The notes under the pieces were generated by a model. It did no database searches. It worked only from the letters and a program-made list of their open reading frames with translations, and was not told the origin of the DNA. From positions 1 through 64,000 of the forward strand of contig NZ_PJZI01000017.1 in the NCBI RefSeq assembly GCF_002858805.1: a stretch of DNA of 64,000 bases. Direction: 5' to 3'. The position numbers and the translations under genes are program-made. The first letter of the stretch is position 1. Each line of letters opens with the position of its first letter. The stretch is from Chimaeribacter arupi (GTDB taxonomy: Bacteria; Pseudomonadota; Gammaproteobacteria; Enterobacterales; Enterobacteriaceae). This document shows, in pieces, positions 52,262 through 60,224 of this stretch.

Positions 52262-52274
52262 CTGGTTTTGCGAT

Positions 52275-53609
52275 TTAATGGCTGGTGACACCCTCTTTTC
52301 CAACGCCCTGCTGGGTCATTTTTCTTCCCATCACGACAACTGCAACGCCGCCGGCCAGACAGAGCGCAGCCAGGGGCACCAGCGCCAGCGTATGGCTGCC
52401 GGTGTGCTGATTGATAATCCCATACACATTCACCATGACGCCCCCGCCTATCAGGTTAGCGATGGCCCCAATGGCGGCCAGCCCGGCAGCCGCTGAAGAG
52501 CTGCTCATCCAGCCGGAGGCCAGCGCCCAGAACGGGCCTTTCATGGAGTACGCGCCGACCAGAATCAGGCTCAGGATAATAATGGTTGAAGGCAGTGAGA
52601 GGCTGATAAAGGCCGCACCAATTCCGCCTGCAATCATGAACAGCGTCAGCGCGGTATGCCAGCGGCGTTCACCGGTACGGTCTGAATTGCGTCCCCATAC
52701 AATCATCAGCACTGAGGCCAGGCCATAAGGGATCGCATTGAGCAGGCCGATCGTCATGTTATCGAGCTGGAATGATTTCAGCAGTTGCGGCGACCAGACG
52801 CTCAGGGTGGTTCCTGCCGCCGAGGCGCCCGAGTAAATCAGCGCAAACAGCCAGATCTGGCGGTGCCGGAGCAGTTGCCAGGTGGAAATATGGCCGATGT
52901 TTTTCCGCTGTTCGCGCTCCGCTGCCAGGGTGTCTTCAAGCCACTGTTTCTGGTCGCTTCTCAGCCAGCGGGCATCTTGCGGGCGGTTGCTCAACACAAA
53001 ATACGCAGCAACGCCCAGCAGCACCGCCGGCAGCCCTTCAATAATGAACAGCAAATGCCAGCCACGCAGCCCCAGCCAGCCGTCAAGCGTCAGGATGAGG
53101 CCCGAAAGCGGTGAGCCGATGAAGTTTGCCAGCGGTATCGCGACCATAAACGAGGCGATAATCCGCGCGCGGTAGCGTGAGGGGATCCACCAGGTCAGGT
53201 AAAGCACGACGCCCGGAAAGAAGCCTGCTTCAGCGGCACCCAGCAAAAAGCGCAACACGTAGAGAGACGTGGAGCTTTCCACCAGCGCCATACACATCGA
53301 CACAATCCCCCAGCTGATCATGATGCGCGGGATCCACAGGCGCGCCCCGACCTTTTGCATCGCAAGATTGCTGGGAACCTCAAAGATAAAGTAGGCCACG
53401 AAATAAAGGCTGCTCGCGAATCCAAACGCGGCTTTTGACAGCCCCAGATCTGAGCTCATCTGTAGCGCGGCCATGCCGATATTACCGCGGTCAATAATGG
53501 ATACCAGGTAACTCACCACCAGAAAAGGCAGTATCCGCCAGATGACCCGACGCATGGTTTCGCGCTCCAGCGCAGTGGCATGAGCGCGTTTCAGGTTTTG
53601 TTCGGTCAT
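52275..53609 (-). CDS. MFS transporter, anion:cation symporter (ACS) type
   Basis: A membrane protein of 444 residues with 12 expected helices. The start LPFLVVSYLVSIIDRGNIGMAALQM and IFEVPSNLAMQKVGARLWIPRIM are hallmarks of the ACS family (GudP, phthalate and hydroxy-acid permeases). It probably imports the hydroxy acid handled by the adjacent dehydrogenase and RraA-like enzyme. The start at 53609 follows GAGGATAG; the open frame to 53705 lacks support. Confidence 0.87.
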   Translation of the reverse strand: MTEQNLKRAHATALERETMRRVIWRILPFLVVSYLVSIIDRGNIGMAALQMSSDLGLSKAAFGFASSLYFVAYFIFEVPSNLAMQKVGARLWIPRIMISWGIVSMCMALVESSTSLYVLRFLLGAAEAGFFPGVVLYLTWWIPSRYRARIIASFMVAIPLANFIGSPLSGLILTLDGWLGLRGWHLLFIIEGLPAVLLGVAAYFVLSNRPQDARWLRSDQKQWLEDTLAAEREQRKNIGHISTWQLLRHRQIWLFALIYSGASAAGTTLSVWSPQLLKSFQLDNMTIGLLNAIPYGLASVLMIVWGRNSDRTGERRWHTALTLFMIAGGIGAAFISLSLPSTIIILSLILVGAYSMKGPFWALASGWMSSSSAAAGLAAIGAIANLIGGGVMVNVYGIINQHTGSHTLALVPLAALCLAGGVAVVVMGRKMTQQGVGKEGVTSH

Positions 53610-53655
53610 TCTATCCTCGCAGGCTCTGATTAGAATAATAGGACAGCGTTGTTGC

Positions 53656-53685
53656 ACTCTGTAAAACTTGGTTGTACTAAATAAA
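53656..53685 (-). promoter_or_regulatory. Probable IclR operator upstream of the ACS-type MFS gene
   Basis: The 30-bp element beginning ACTCTGTAAAAC and ending ATAAA matches that at 51352-51381 in 22 of 30 positions and lies 47 bp upstream of the MFS start. Confidence 0.65.
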
Positions 53686-53917
53686 CTATCAGAGTCTTGC
53701 TGCATTACCGCTCTCCCGATGGAGGGTTGCGGAATACATCACAAATCCGTGCAGGTCAGAATGACGTTTTGTGATCAGGGCCTAAAGTAAGCTGCAACCG
53801 CATTGTGTGTGTTTTATACACGTGCTTGCCCTCTGCGTGTGATTACCGTGACGCGTGCCGGGCTGACCAATCCCGCTGCGTGGATCATGTTGCTGAAAAG
53901 CATACCTATTACGTACT

Positions 53918-53932
53918 ACTTCATACTTCATA
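53918..53932. repeat. TATGAAGT/ACTTCATA repeats, cluster B
   Basis: Two exact ACTTCATA copies overlap by one base (53918-53925 and 53925-53932). They lie in the AT-rich strip just before a truncated GntR gene. The rest of the 53686-54000 gap holds no gene that I can see. Confidence 0.5.
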
Positions 53933-54000
53933 TTTCACACTTAACATCGGTGACTTACGTGTTGCACGCTATGCCCGTCAGGGGTGAGTGCTGAAAACCG

Positions 54001-54768
54001 GTGCGCGAGGCGCTGATTTACCTTGAGCAAAAAGGCGTGCTCCGCCAGCAGCGCAACCGTGGCTTTTTCGTCAATGATGATTATGCGCCGCAACCCCTGG
54101 CGCAGAGTGAGCCGGAAAGTGACGGCGATATGCCGGAGTATTACCAACTGGCCGAAGACTGGTTACAGGATAAGATCAGCGCCGAAGTCACCGAGCTTTC
54201 CCTGCAAAAGCGTTATAACCTGACCAAAACCCAACTGACCACCCTCCTCGCGCGCGGCGTCAGCGAAGGGTGGATTGAGCGTAAGCAAGGCTATGGCTGG
54301 CGGTTTTTGCCGGTGGCGAAAACCAAAACGGCGATTGAACACCTCTTCAGTTTCCGCATGGTGATTGAGCCGATGGCGATGCTGGAGCCGACCTTCAACG
54401 CCCCGCGGGAAAAACTCAACGCGCTGCGTCAGGAGCTGGAGATGCTGGCCGCCAGCGGCATTGAGCGGCTGTCGCCGACGCAACTGCAACTGTGCGGTTA
54501 CCGTTTTCATGAAACCGTCATCAGCTTTTCCAACAACCCGTTTTTCGAAATATCCCTGCGTAACGTTAACCGGATGCGCCGCCTGATGGATTACCGCATC
54601 ATGGACGACCGCAACCGCTATTACAGTGAAGTGGAAGACCATATGCAGTTGCTGAAGCTGATTGAGGCGGGCCAGCTGATCGACGCGTCCTATATGATGA
54701 AGCAGCACCTGCATAAGGCACTGGAAAACAAAAAATTACGCCGGATCGCCGTGGAAAGGCCGGCGTAA
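54001..54768 (+). pseudogene. GntR-family (FCD) regulator, 5'-truncated
   Basis: The 255-codon frame begins abruptly at REALIYLEQKGVLRQQRNRGFF, which is the second half of a GntR winged HTH. The first helices are missing, and the sequence upstream of 54000 does not continue the frame. The rest (SFRMVIEPMAM, RFHETVIS, HLHKALENK) is an intact FadR-type FCD effector domain. A frame without its DNA-binding start is unlikely to work as a repressor. The break lies about 70 bp after the cluster B repeats. Confidence 0.7.
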
Positions 54769-54774
54769 GGGCGT

Positions 54775-54791
54775 GGCCCCGTAGCGGGGCC
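54775..54791 (+). terminator. Hairpin after the GntR remnant
   Basis: GGCCCCG pairs with CGGGGCC around a TAG loop, 6 bases after the stop. The T tract is weak. Confidence 0.4.
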
Positions 54792-54803
54792 GGACACCCA
54801 GTC

Positions 54804-55030
54804 TCAGCCCGCCACCGAGTAGAGCGGGTAAAGCCCCATCGGCAAGCCGCATCCCAGGAAAATCATGCAAGAATAAACGCCCACTTGAAGGTGTACTTTT
54901 GGTGGTCGCTGAACTCCACGCCCGCCAGCCCGACCAGCAGATAAGTGGACGCCACCAGCGGGCTGAGCAGGTGGACCGGCTGCCCCACCAGCGACGCCCG
55001 GCCAATCTCTGCCGGTTCAATGCCGGGGAG
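54804..55030 (-). pseudogene. Remnant of a CitMHS-type citrate transporter C-terminus
   Basis: Minus-strand translation gives GRASLVGQPVHLLSPLV, then ASTYLLVGLAGVEFSDHQK, then YTFKWAFILA, very like the last helices of CitMHS citrate-metal:proton symporters. The frame then stops, and the final helix (CMIFLGCGLPMGLYPLYSVAG) continues in another frame. The 5' part of the gene is absent. A short plus-strand fragment (ELEETARLYFILRPHG) follows near 55040-55135 and may be another remnant. Confidence 0.5.
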
Positions 55031-55155
55031 CTGGAAGAGACGGCCAGGCTCTACTTTATTCTGCGGCCACATGGCATGAACACCTTAACCCGTGAAAATA
55101 TTGATGAGTTAAACACCCTGTTTGCCATGCGCTGATTGCCCGATCGCCAGACAGG

Positions 55156-55182
55156 CAAAAGCCCGCATTCTGCGGGCTTTTT
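55156..55182. terminator. Strong hairpin terminator upstream of the partition region
   Basis: AAAAGCCCGC pairs with GCGGGCTTTTT around an ATTCT loop; it could stop transcription from either side before the partition locus. Confidence 0.75.
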
Positions 55183-55298
55183 CAGATGCGCTTACAGATG
55201 GAACGCCAGGCATGGTGCTCCCTGCTCCGTTGTTTTTTACAACTTATTTTTTATAAAGTCCTGATAAAACAAATGAATGGTTTAAAATAATAAGTATT

Positions 55299-55351
55299 AC
55301 TTCATACATAGTACGTATTAAGTAATTATTGACACTTATTACATATGAAGT
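55299..55351. repeat. TATGAAGT/ACTTCATA repeats upstream of parA, cluster C
   Basis: ACTTCATA at 55299-55306 and TATGAAGT at 55344-55351 are inverted to each other within an AT-rich tract. A broader palindrome (TTACTTCATAC, then GTATTAAGTAA) covers part of it. These lie 37-89 bp before the parA start, where a ParG-type repressor would bind. Confidence 0.6.
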
Positions 55352-55387
55352 CATATTGATGCGATTATGCAACTATGAGGGATAGCG

Positions 55388-56023
55388 ATGATCACCATTA
55401 TCGGGTGCAACAAAGGTGGCGCAGCCAAAACCACCACCGCCATTAATTTAGCGGTAGGGCTGGCGATGCGCGGTGAAGATGTGTGCCTGGTGGATGCGGA
55501 TGTTCAGCGTTCAGCATCACGCTGGTATGCAGAACGGGAAAACGCCGGGTTGACGCCTGCCATCACGCTGATTGAAAAACGGGACAACATTTCTCAGACG
55601 CTGAAAAGCCTCGACCAGAAATACAGCCACGTTATTGTGGATGTGGCCGGGCGCAACAGCCGTGAGCTGATCACCGGCGGTACCGTTGCCCACCAGATTA
55701 TCGCCCCTCATCAATGTTCGCAGCTGGACCTGGACACCCTGGTTGAATTGCAGCAGCAACTGGAAAGTATGCGGGATTTGAACCCGGAACTGCGGGCGTA
55801 TTGCTACCAGAGTATGGCGACCACCAACCCGCTGTTGCGCGGCAATGAACGCAAAGAGTTCCTGGATTTCGTCGCCGAATTTGAGGGCATCACCCCGCTG
55901 CAATCCGTCGCCTGTTACCGCAAGGTTTACCGGGATGTGATGTCTGAAGGCAAATCCGTGCTGGAAGCGCCGAATGATCAAGCCAGAAGCGAAGTGCTGG
56001 CACTGATTGAGGAGGTGTTCTGA
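55388..56023 (+). CDS. ParA/ParF-type partition ATPase
   Basis: A 211-residue class Ib partition ATPase. Deviant Walker A is GCNKGGAAKTTTAINLAVG, with Lys 9 and Lys 14; the Walker A' segment is CLVDADVQRSA, and Walker B VIVDVAGR. No N-terminal HTH is present, which distinguishes it from P1-type ParA. It drives plasmid segregation with the small protein encoded next, overlapping by one base. Confidence 0.88.
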   Translation: MITIIGCNKGGAAKTTTAINLAVGLAMRGEDVCLVDADVQRSASRWYAERENAGLTPAITLIEKRDNISQTLKSLDQKYSHVIVDVAGRNSRELITGGTVAHQIIAPHQCSQLDLDTLVELQQQLESMRDLNPELRAYCYQSMATTNPLLRGNERKEFLDFVAEFEGITPLQSVACYRKVYRDVMSEGKSVLEAPNDQARSEVLALIEEVF

Positions 56024-56280
56024 TGGCCCTGAAAAAACCGGTTCGCCAAAATGTGTCAGCATCCGATGCAGACGCGCTGGCCAGAAAGCTCGCCGATCGC
56101 CCTTACGGTGAAGAGAAAAAAGAAGAGGATGTGGTTGCCCGAACCACCATCTCGTTACCCAAATCGTTGCTGATTAAGCTGGAAGATGTGGCGCTGGACA
56201 ACAAGCGTGCCGGGCGCGAGCCGAAAAGCGTCAGCGCGTTAATCCGCCTGGCGACTGAGCAATACCTTGATTCGCATTAA
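56023..56280 (+). CDS. ParG-like ribbon-helix-helix centromere-binding protein
   Basis: A protein of 85 residues with a charged, flexible N-terminus (about 1-38) and a C-terminal ribbon-helix-helix (RTTISLPKSLLIKLEDVAL, then SVSALIRLATEQYL). In ParF/ParG systems this protein binds short repeats as both repressor and centromere adaptor. The TATGAAGT repeats on either side of the operon are its likely sites. Confidence 0.8.
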   Translation: MALKKPVRQNVSASDADALARKLADRPYGEEKKEEDVVARTTISLPKSLLIKLEDVALDNKRAGREPKSVSALIRLATEQYLDSH

Positions 56281-56289
56281 TTTCATAAG

Positions 56290-56508
56290 TATGAAGTAAT
56301 ATTTCATATATGCTATTTCATAGAGCATAACGAATACTTCATACTTAATCAGTGCGCAGTATGAAGATGAAAGATGACATGATACGTCATCTCTCATTCT
56401 TCATATCGTCTCTTTCATTCCCCTGAATGCATACTCTTACCTCTGCGCCATCCTCCATTCGTAATACTTCATACCGCCATAAGTCATACTTCATCTTTCA
56501 TACTTAAT
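56290..56508. repeat. TATGAAGT/ACTTCATA repeats downstream of parG, cluster D (candidate centromere)
   Basis: Exact copies lie at 56290-56297, 56336-56343 and 56466-56473; one-mismatch copies at 56360-56367 (TATGAAGA) and 56488-56495 (ACTTCATC), with further TTTCATA words between. They fill the AT-rich 282-bp gap between parG and the TetR gene. This is the densest array and the best candidate for the partition centromere. Confidence 0.6.
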
Positions 56509-56562
56509 ACGACATGAGTGCACAGGCGATGGCGAAGCCGCCGCGCCTGATGCAGGACACCT

Positions 56563-57135
56563 TCAAAGGATGCGTTGGATGAAATCAGTGATGTCGTCAG
56601 CGGCGACCCGGCATTTTTCCGGTGAGGGGCGGATGATCAGCAGTTCAGCATAGCCATTGAGCATGGCGCCTAACTGCCGGGTGGTGCGGGGGACATCAAC
56701 CGGGCGGAAATCACCTTTTGCGACGCCTTCTTCAATCATCCCGGCTACCAGCGCGACCCATTTTTCAGTTACCGATTCTGCCAGCTCAGCATACGCCGCA
56801 TTATGCACCGCCAGCTGCCAGAGAGAGCTGTAAAGCTGCCACACGGCGTCAGGTTCATCGGGCAGATAGTTGGCAATCAGTAACCTGAGTTTTTCATGCG
56901 GCGTTCTGCCTGCGAGCTCCGCCATAAAGGCGTCCAGCTCGCCCTGCATGTAATGCGCCATCGAGGCGATGCACAGCGTCTGCCAGTCACTGAAATAGTG
57001 GTAGACATGGCTGCGGGAGATACCCAGGTGCTCCGCCAGGTCACGCGTTGTGACTTTCTCAATACCCCGTTCAATAAACAGTGCGGCCGCGCCCTCCAGG
57101 ATCCGGGCTTTTACGTTTTCTTTAGCTTCTTTCAT
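56563..57135 (-). CDS. TetR-family transcriptional repressor
   Basis: A regulator of 190 residues with N-terminal HTH (ILEGAAALFIERGIEKVTTRDLAEHLGIS, then RSHVYHYFSDWQTL) and a helical ligand domain. I chose ATG 57135, after GGAAG; a TTG at 57162 would lie inside the operator. It is divergent from the ABC membrane-domain gene, with two palindromic operators between. Confidence 0.87.
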   Translation of the reverse strand: MKEAKENVKARILEGAAALFIERGIEKVTTRDLAEHLGISRSHVYHYFSDWQTLCIASMAHYMQGELDAFMAELAGRTPHEKLRLLIANYLPDEPDAVWQLYSSLWQLAVHNAAYAELAESVTEKWVALVAGMIEEGVAKGDFRPVDVPRTTRQLGAMLNGYAELLIIRPSPEKCRVAADDITDFIQRIL

Positions 57136-57154
57136 TCTTGCTTCCGCATTGACA

Positions 57155-57205
57155 TTGAGCAACTGCTCAAATAGGCTGTTTTTCCATTCTTGAGCAACCG
57201 CTCAA
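57155..57205. promoter_or_regulatory. Two palindromic TetR operators
   Basis: TTGAGCAACTGCTCAA at 57155-57170 and TTGAGCAACCGCTCAA at 57190-57205 are near-identical 16-bp palindromes 35 bp apart in the divergent promoter region, so the TetR protein should repress both genes. Confidence 0.8.
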
Positions 57206-57231
57206 GATTCATTTTATCAGAAACCTATCAC

Positions 57232-58122
57232 ATGCAAACCGTTAATACCCCGTCGCTGACGGCGCCTCGCAGCGCCATGCAGACGTTGAAACTGCTCGGA
57301 CGCCAGCACGGTAAAAAACTCATTCTGACGCTGCTGCTGGTCGCCGCAGAGAACATCATGTATTTGCTTTACCCGTTGCTGGCAGGCTTTGCCATTAACG
57401 CCATTACCGAAGGCCAGGCGCTGCATGCGGTGCTGTATGCCGCGATGGTATTTACCATGTGGGCGATCGGGGCCGCCCGGCGGAGTGTGGACACGCGTAC
57501 GTTTGCCCGGATTTACGCTGAACTGGCGGTGCCGGTGATCCTCGCGCAGCGTCAGGAAAACCACAGTTCCTCGACGATTGCGGCGCGGGTTGCCCTGTCC
57601 CGTGAGTTTGTGGATTTCTTTGAAAAACATCTGCCGGTACTGGTGACGTCGTTGGCTTCAATTACCGGGGCAGCGGTCATGCTGCTGATACTCCAGTTCT
57701 GGACCGGGGTCACCTGCCTGGCGATTTTAGTCTTCTTTGCGTTTTTCCTGCCGGGCTTTACGCGGAAAAACGAGGCGTTGTTTTTGCGGCTTAATAACCG
57801 GCTGGAGAAAGAGGTGAATTTCGTCAGTAACGCCGCCTCGTCTTCGCTGATGCGCCATTACAGCGTGCTGGCCAGTTTGCGCATCCGCCTGTCCGATCGT
57901 GAGGCCGTGGGGTATCTCTCTATCGGCATCGTCACCGCCGCTTTGTTTGCGTCCACCATCCTGACCATGACGTTCGCCGGCGGACAGGATGCCGGCCACA
58001 TCTATTCGGTAATAACCTACATGTGGATGTTTGCTATGAGCCTGGATGACGGCCCACAGCTGCTGGAAAAGTATTCCCAGCTCAGGGACATCGGGAAAAG
58101 GGTAAATACTGGCCTGGTCTGA
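57232..58122 (+). CDS. ABC-transporter six-TM domain protein without ATPase domain
   Basis: A membrane protein of 296 residues with about six hydrophobic helices, arranged as an ABC exporter transmembrane domain (LLYPLLAGFAINAITEG, AARRSVDTRTFARIYAELAVPVI in pieces). The ABC ATPase domain that usually follows is absent, and no such gene is adjacent. Proteins annotated as six-TM-only ABC domains exist; whether it recruits an ATPase is unknown. ATG 57232 is chosen over a TTG at 57190, which lies in the operator. Confidence 0.78.
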   Translation: MQTVNTPSLTAPRSAMQTLKLLGRQHGKKLILTLLLVAAENIMYLLYPLLAGFAINAITEGQALHAVLYAAMVFTMWAIGAARRSVDTRTFARIYAELAVPVILAQRQENHSSSTIAARVALSREFVDFFEKHLPVLVTSLASITGAAVMLLILQFWTGVTCLAILVFFAFFLPGFTRKNEALFLRLNNRLEKEVNFVSNAASSSLMRHYSVLASLRIRLSDREAVGYLSIGIVTAALFASTILTMTFAGGQDAGHIYSVITYMWMFAMSLDDGPQLLEKYSQLRDIGKRVNTGLV

Positions 58123-58129
58123 TCGTTAT

Positions 58130-58170
58130 AGCCACAGTGCCGCGCTTATCATCGGCGCGGCACTGTGGCT
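58130..58170 (+). terminator. Long terminator-like hairpin after the ABC membrane gene
   Basis: AGCCACAGTGCCGCGC pairs perfectly over 16 bp with its inverse around a 9-nt loop, 8 bases after the stop. The T tract is weak. The following gap to 58483 holds cluster E repeats and the promoter of the next gene. Confidence 0.65.
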
Positions 58171-58230
58171 GTTCCCTACGTTATTTTTTTATTTAATACC
58201 TTGATTATAAATCAAATAATATAAAATAAT

Positions 58231-58263
58231 TATGAAGTATGAGTTATGAAATCATACTTCATA
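58231..58263. repeat. TATGAAGT/ACTTCATA repeats, cluster E
   Basis: TATGAAGT at 58231-58238 and ACTTCATA at 58256-58263 form an inverted pair in a very AT-rich stretch, about 2 kb from parG. Confidence 0.55.
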
Positions 58264-58483
58264 AGTATTTTCCTGATTTGGCCGGCCAGACGACACCGTT
58301 TTTTATTGTTTTTCTACAGGTTAAACAGACGAGGTTTTTTTGTATAAAACTCTCTGTACGTTGTAACTATATTGTTATATACGTGACACTAGAGGCGTTG
58401 TCGTGTTGCGCTGTGGTAGTTATATTGCTGAATCCGTTGATTAACCCGCTATCGCGTTAATGCGATGCCGTTTTGGAGGAAGA

Positions 58484-58810
58484 ATGGAAAGTCTGTTTGT
58501 TTATGGAACGCTGGGCCCTGGCCGGCCGAATGCGCATATCCTGGAAAACATTGGCGGGTCATGGGAGCAAGGGCATGTTGTCGGCTCTCTGCAGGAGAAA
58601 GGCTGGGGTGCGCAAATGGGCTATCCCGGCATCGTGCTTGATGACTCAGGCAACCGTGTAAATGGCTTCCTGTTCTCTTCTGAGAATCTGTCACATCACT
58701 GGCAGACACTTGATGAGTTCGAAGGGCATGAATATGAGCGGGTGCCGGTCGATGTTGTGACCGAAAACGGGCTTACCGTTAAATCCTGGCTCTACATGCT
58801 CAAAGCGTAA
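58484..58810 (+). CDS. Gamma-glutamylcyclotransferase-like (GGCT/AIG2) protein
   Basis: A protein of 108 residues with the BtrG/AIG2 fold: FVYGTLGPGRPN at the start supplies the YGTL substrate loop, and LDEFEGHEYERVPV the conserved acidic region with its Glu. It would convert gamma-glutamyl compounds to 5-oxoproline or act as an amidotransferase-like enzyme. ATG 58484 was chosen for its GGAGGAAG ribosome site. Confidence 0.87.
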   Translation: MESLFVYGTLGPGRPNAHILENIGGSWEQGHVVGSLQEKGWGAQMGYPGIVLDDSGNRVNGFLFSSENLSHHWQTLDEFEGHEYERVPVDVVTENGLTVKSWLYMLKA

Positions 58811-58837
58811 CATCGCGATTACTGAGCCAGGATGAAA

Positions 58838-58866
58838 GCCACCTGCAGGCGACAGGTGGCGTTTTG
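58838..58866 (+). terminator. Rho-independent terminator after the GGCT-like gene
   Basis: GCCACCTG pairs perfectly with CAGGTGGC around a 7-nt loop, followed by GTTTTG. It lies between convergent genes. Confidence 0.7.
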
Positions 58867-58886
58867 AATTTTCCTAACCCGGCGGT

Positions 58887-60023
58887 TTATCTTAAGCCGT
58901 TTTTGAAAAATTGTTCAAACTTGTCGAAGGGGATCTTGCCGGCAGCGTTGTCGTACAAGTCCACATGGTTGGCCCCAGGAACGATCACCAGCTCTTTCTG
59001 ATGGCTGCCGACCGCTTTATAGGCGTCTTCGGCAAAGTAGCGTGAGTGTGCCTTTTCACCCGTTACAACCAACGTAGGGATGGTGATCTCAGGTGCATAG
59101 CTAAGCAACGGCATATTCATAAACGACAAGGGCATGGTGGCATTCCACGCGCCGTTCGAGTTTACAGAGCGCTCATGGTAACCGCGCGGCATCCGGTAAT
59201 AATCAAAGAACTCTTTCAGGATCGGGTTTGGGTTTGCAGGTAACGTTTCCGGCAAAATACGCTCAGACGTGCTTACGTGGCCATTCTTGTCCACGTAAAG
59301 ATCGTGCCCACCGGCTGCAATCGTTCCGCTTTCAGCATCCTTCCAGCGCTGCGCGTTCAGATACTGCAATACGGCACGGCGATCGGCCGTTGAATAACGG
59401 TCTTTCCCGTCGCCGACACCATGACCCATCGCGCGGCTCATGTCATACATCACGCTGGTCGCGACCGCTTTTACGCGTGTGTCCATCGCGGCCGCATTCA
59501 GTGCCATCCCGCCCCAGCCGCAGATACCGAGTAATCCGATCCGGTTGCGATCCACTTCTTTTTGTAAACCCAGGAAATCAACTGCCGCGCTGAAGTCCTC
59601 GGTATTGATATCCGGAGAGGCCACATTGCGGGGAGCGCCGCCGCTTTCCCCCGTGTAGGAAGGGTCAAATGCCAGCGTCACAAACCCCTTTTCGGCCAGC
59701 GTCTGGGCATACAGGCCGCTGGATTGCTCTTTGACGGCACCAAATGGGCCGCTTAAGGCAATCGCCGCCAGTTTGCGTTCACCCCGGTTTTTGGGGAGGT
59801 AAAGATCCCCAACCAGGGTGATCCCGTAGCGGTTCTGGAAGGTGACTTTGCGATGCTCAACGTTGTGGCTTTCAGCAAACGTTTTATCCCATTTTTCTGT
59901 CATCGACACCGGCAGGTTCGGATTAATGGTATCAGCATAACTCATGGTAGTGACTCCACTTAATGATGCGCATAGCAGCATGGCAGGTATAACGGCTGTC
60001 AGTTTCCTGGCGAAAGCATTCAT
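58887..60023 (-). CDS. Exported alpha/beta hydrolase, YcjY-like
   Basis: A protein of 378 residues with a signal peptide (AVIPAMLLCASLSGVTTMSYAD) and an alpha/beta-hydrolase fold. The nucleophile elbow reads GICGWGG, so a Cys stands where Ser is usual, as in dienelactone hydrolase-like groups; this is characteristic of YcjY-like proteins as I recall. The later His is in PGANHVDLYD. It is expected to act in the periplasm. ATG 60023 follows AGAGGAA. It is divergent from the LysR gene. Confidence 0.8.
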   Translation of the reverse strand: MNAFARKLTAVIPAMLLCASLSGVTTMSYADTINPNLPVSMTEKWDKTFAESHNVEHRKVTFQNRYGITLVGDLYLPKNRGERKLAAIALSGPFGAVKEQSSGLYAQTLAEKGFVTLAFDPSYTGESGGAPRNVASPDINTEDFSAAVDFLGLQKEVDRNRIGLLGICGWGGMALNAAAMDTRVKAVATSVMYDMSRAMGHGVGDGKDRYSTADRRAVLQYLNAQRWKDAESGTIAAGGHDLYVDKNGHVSTSERILPETLPANPNPILKEFFDYYRMPRGYHERSVNSNGAWNATMPLSFMNMPLLSYAPEITIPTLVVTGEKAHSRYFAEDAYKAVGSHQKELVIVPGANHVDLYDNAAGKIPFDKFEQFFKNGLR

Positions 60024-60224
60024 GAAAATTCCTCTGAAAAAACAAGATGCAGATACAGGTTTCATACGGACAACACTGCTGTGCGTGGTTGCAATGGGCT
60101 CAGTATAGTGAGCAGGAATAGTGCTGATTAGCGGGGGAAAGCTGCTAGAATTCATAGCATATTGTTATAAATAATCGTGCCGCGATGAACTTCCTTCGTG
60201 GCCGGATAGCCGGGGGGCGCGTTG

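Noticed and set aside
55293-55325. Palindrome upstream of parA resembling a lox site
   Set aside because: Arms are 11 bp with a mismatch and the spacer is 7 bp; the position and the ACTTCATA core fit a ParG operator better.
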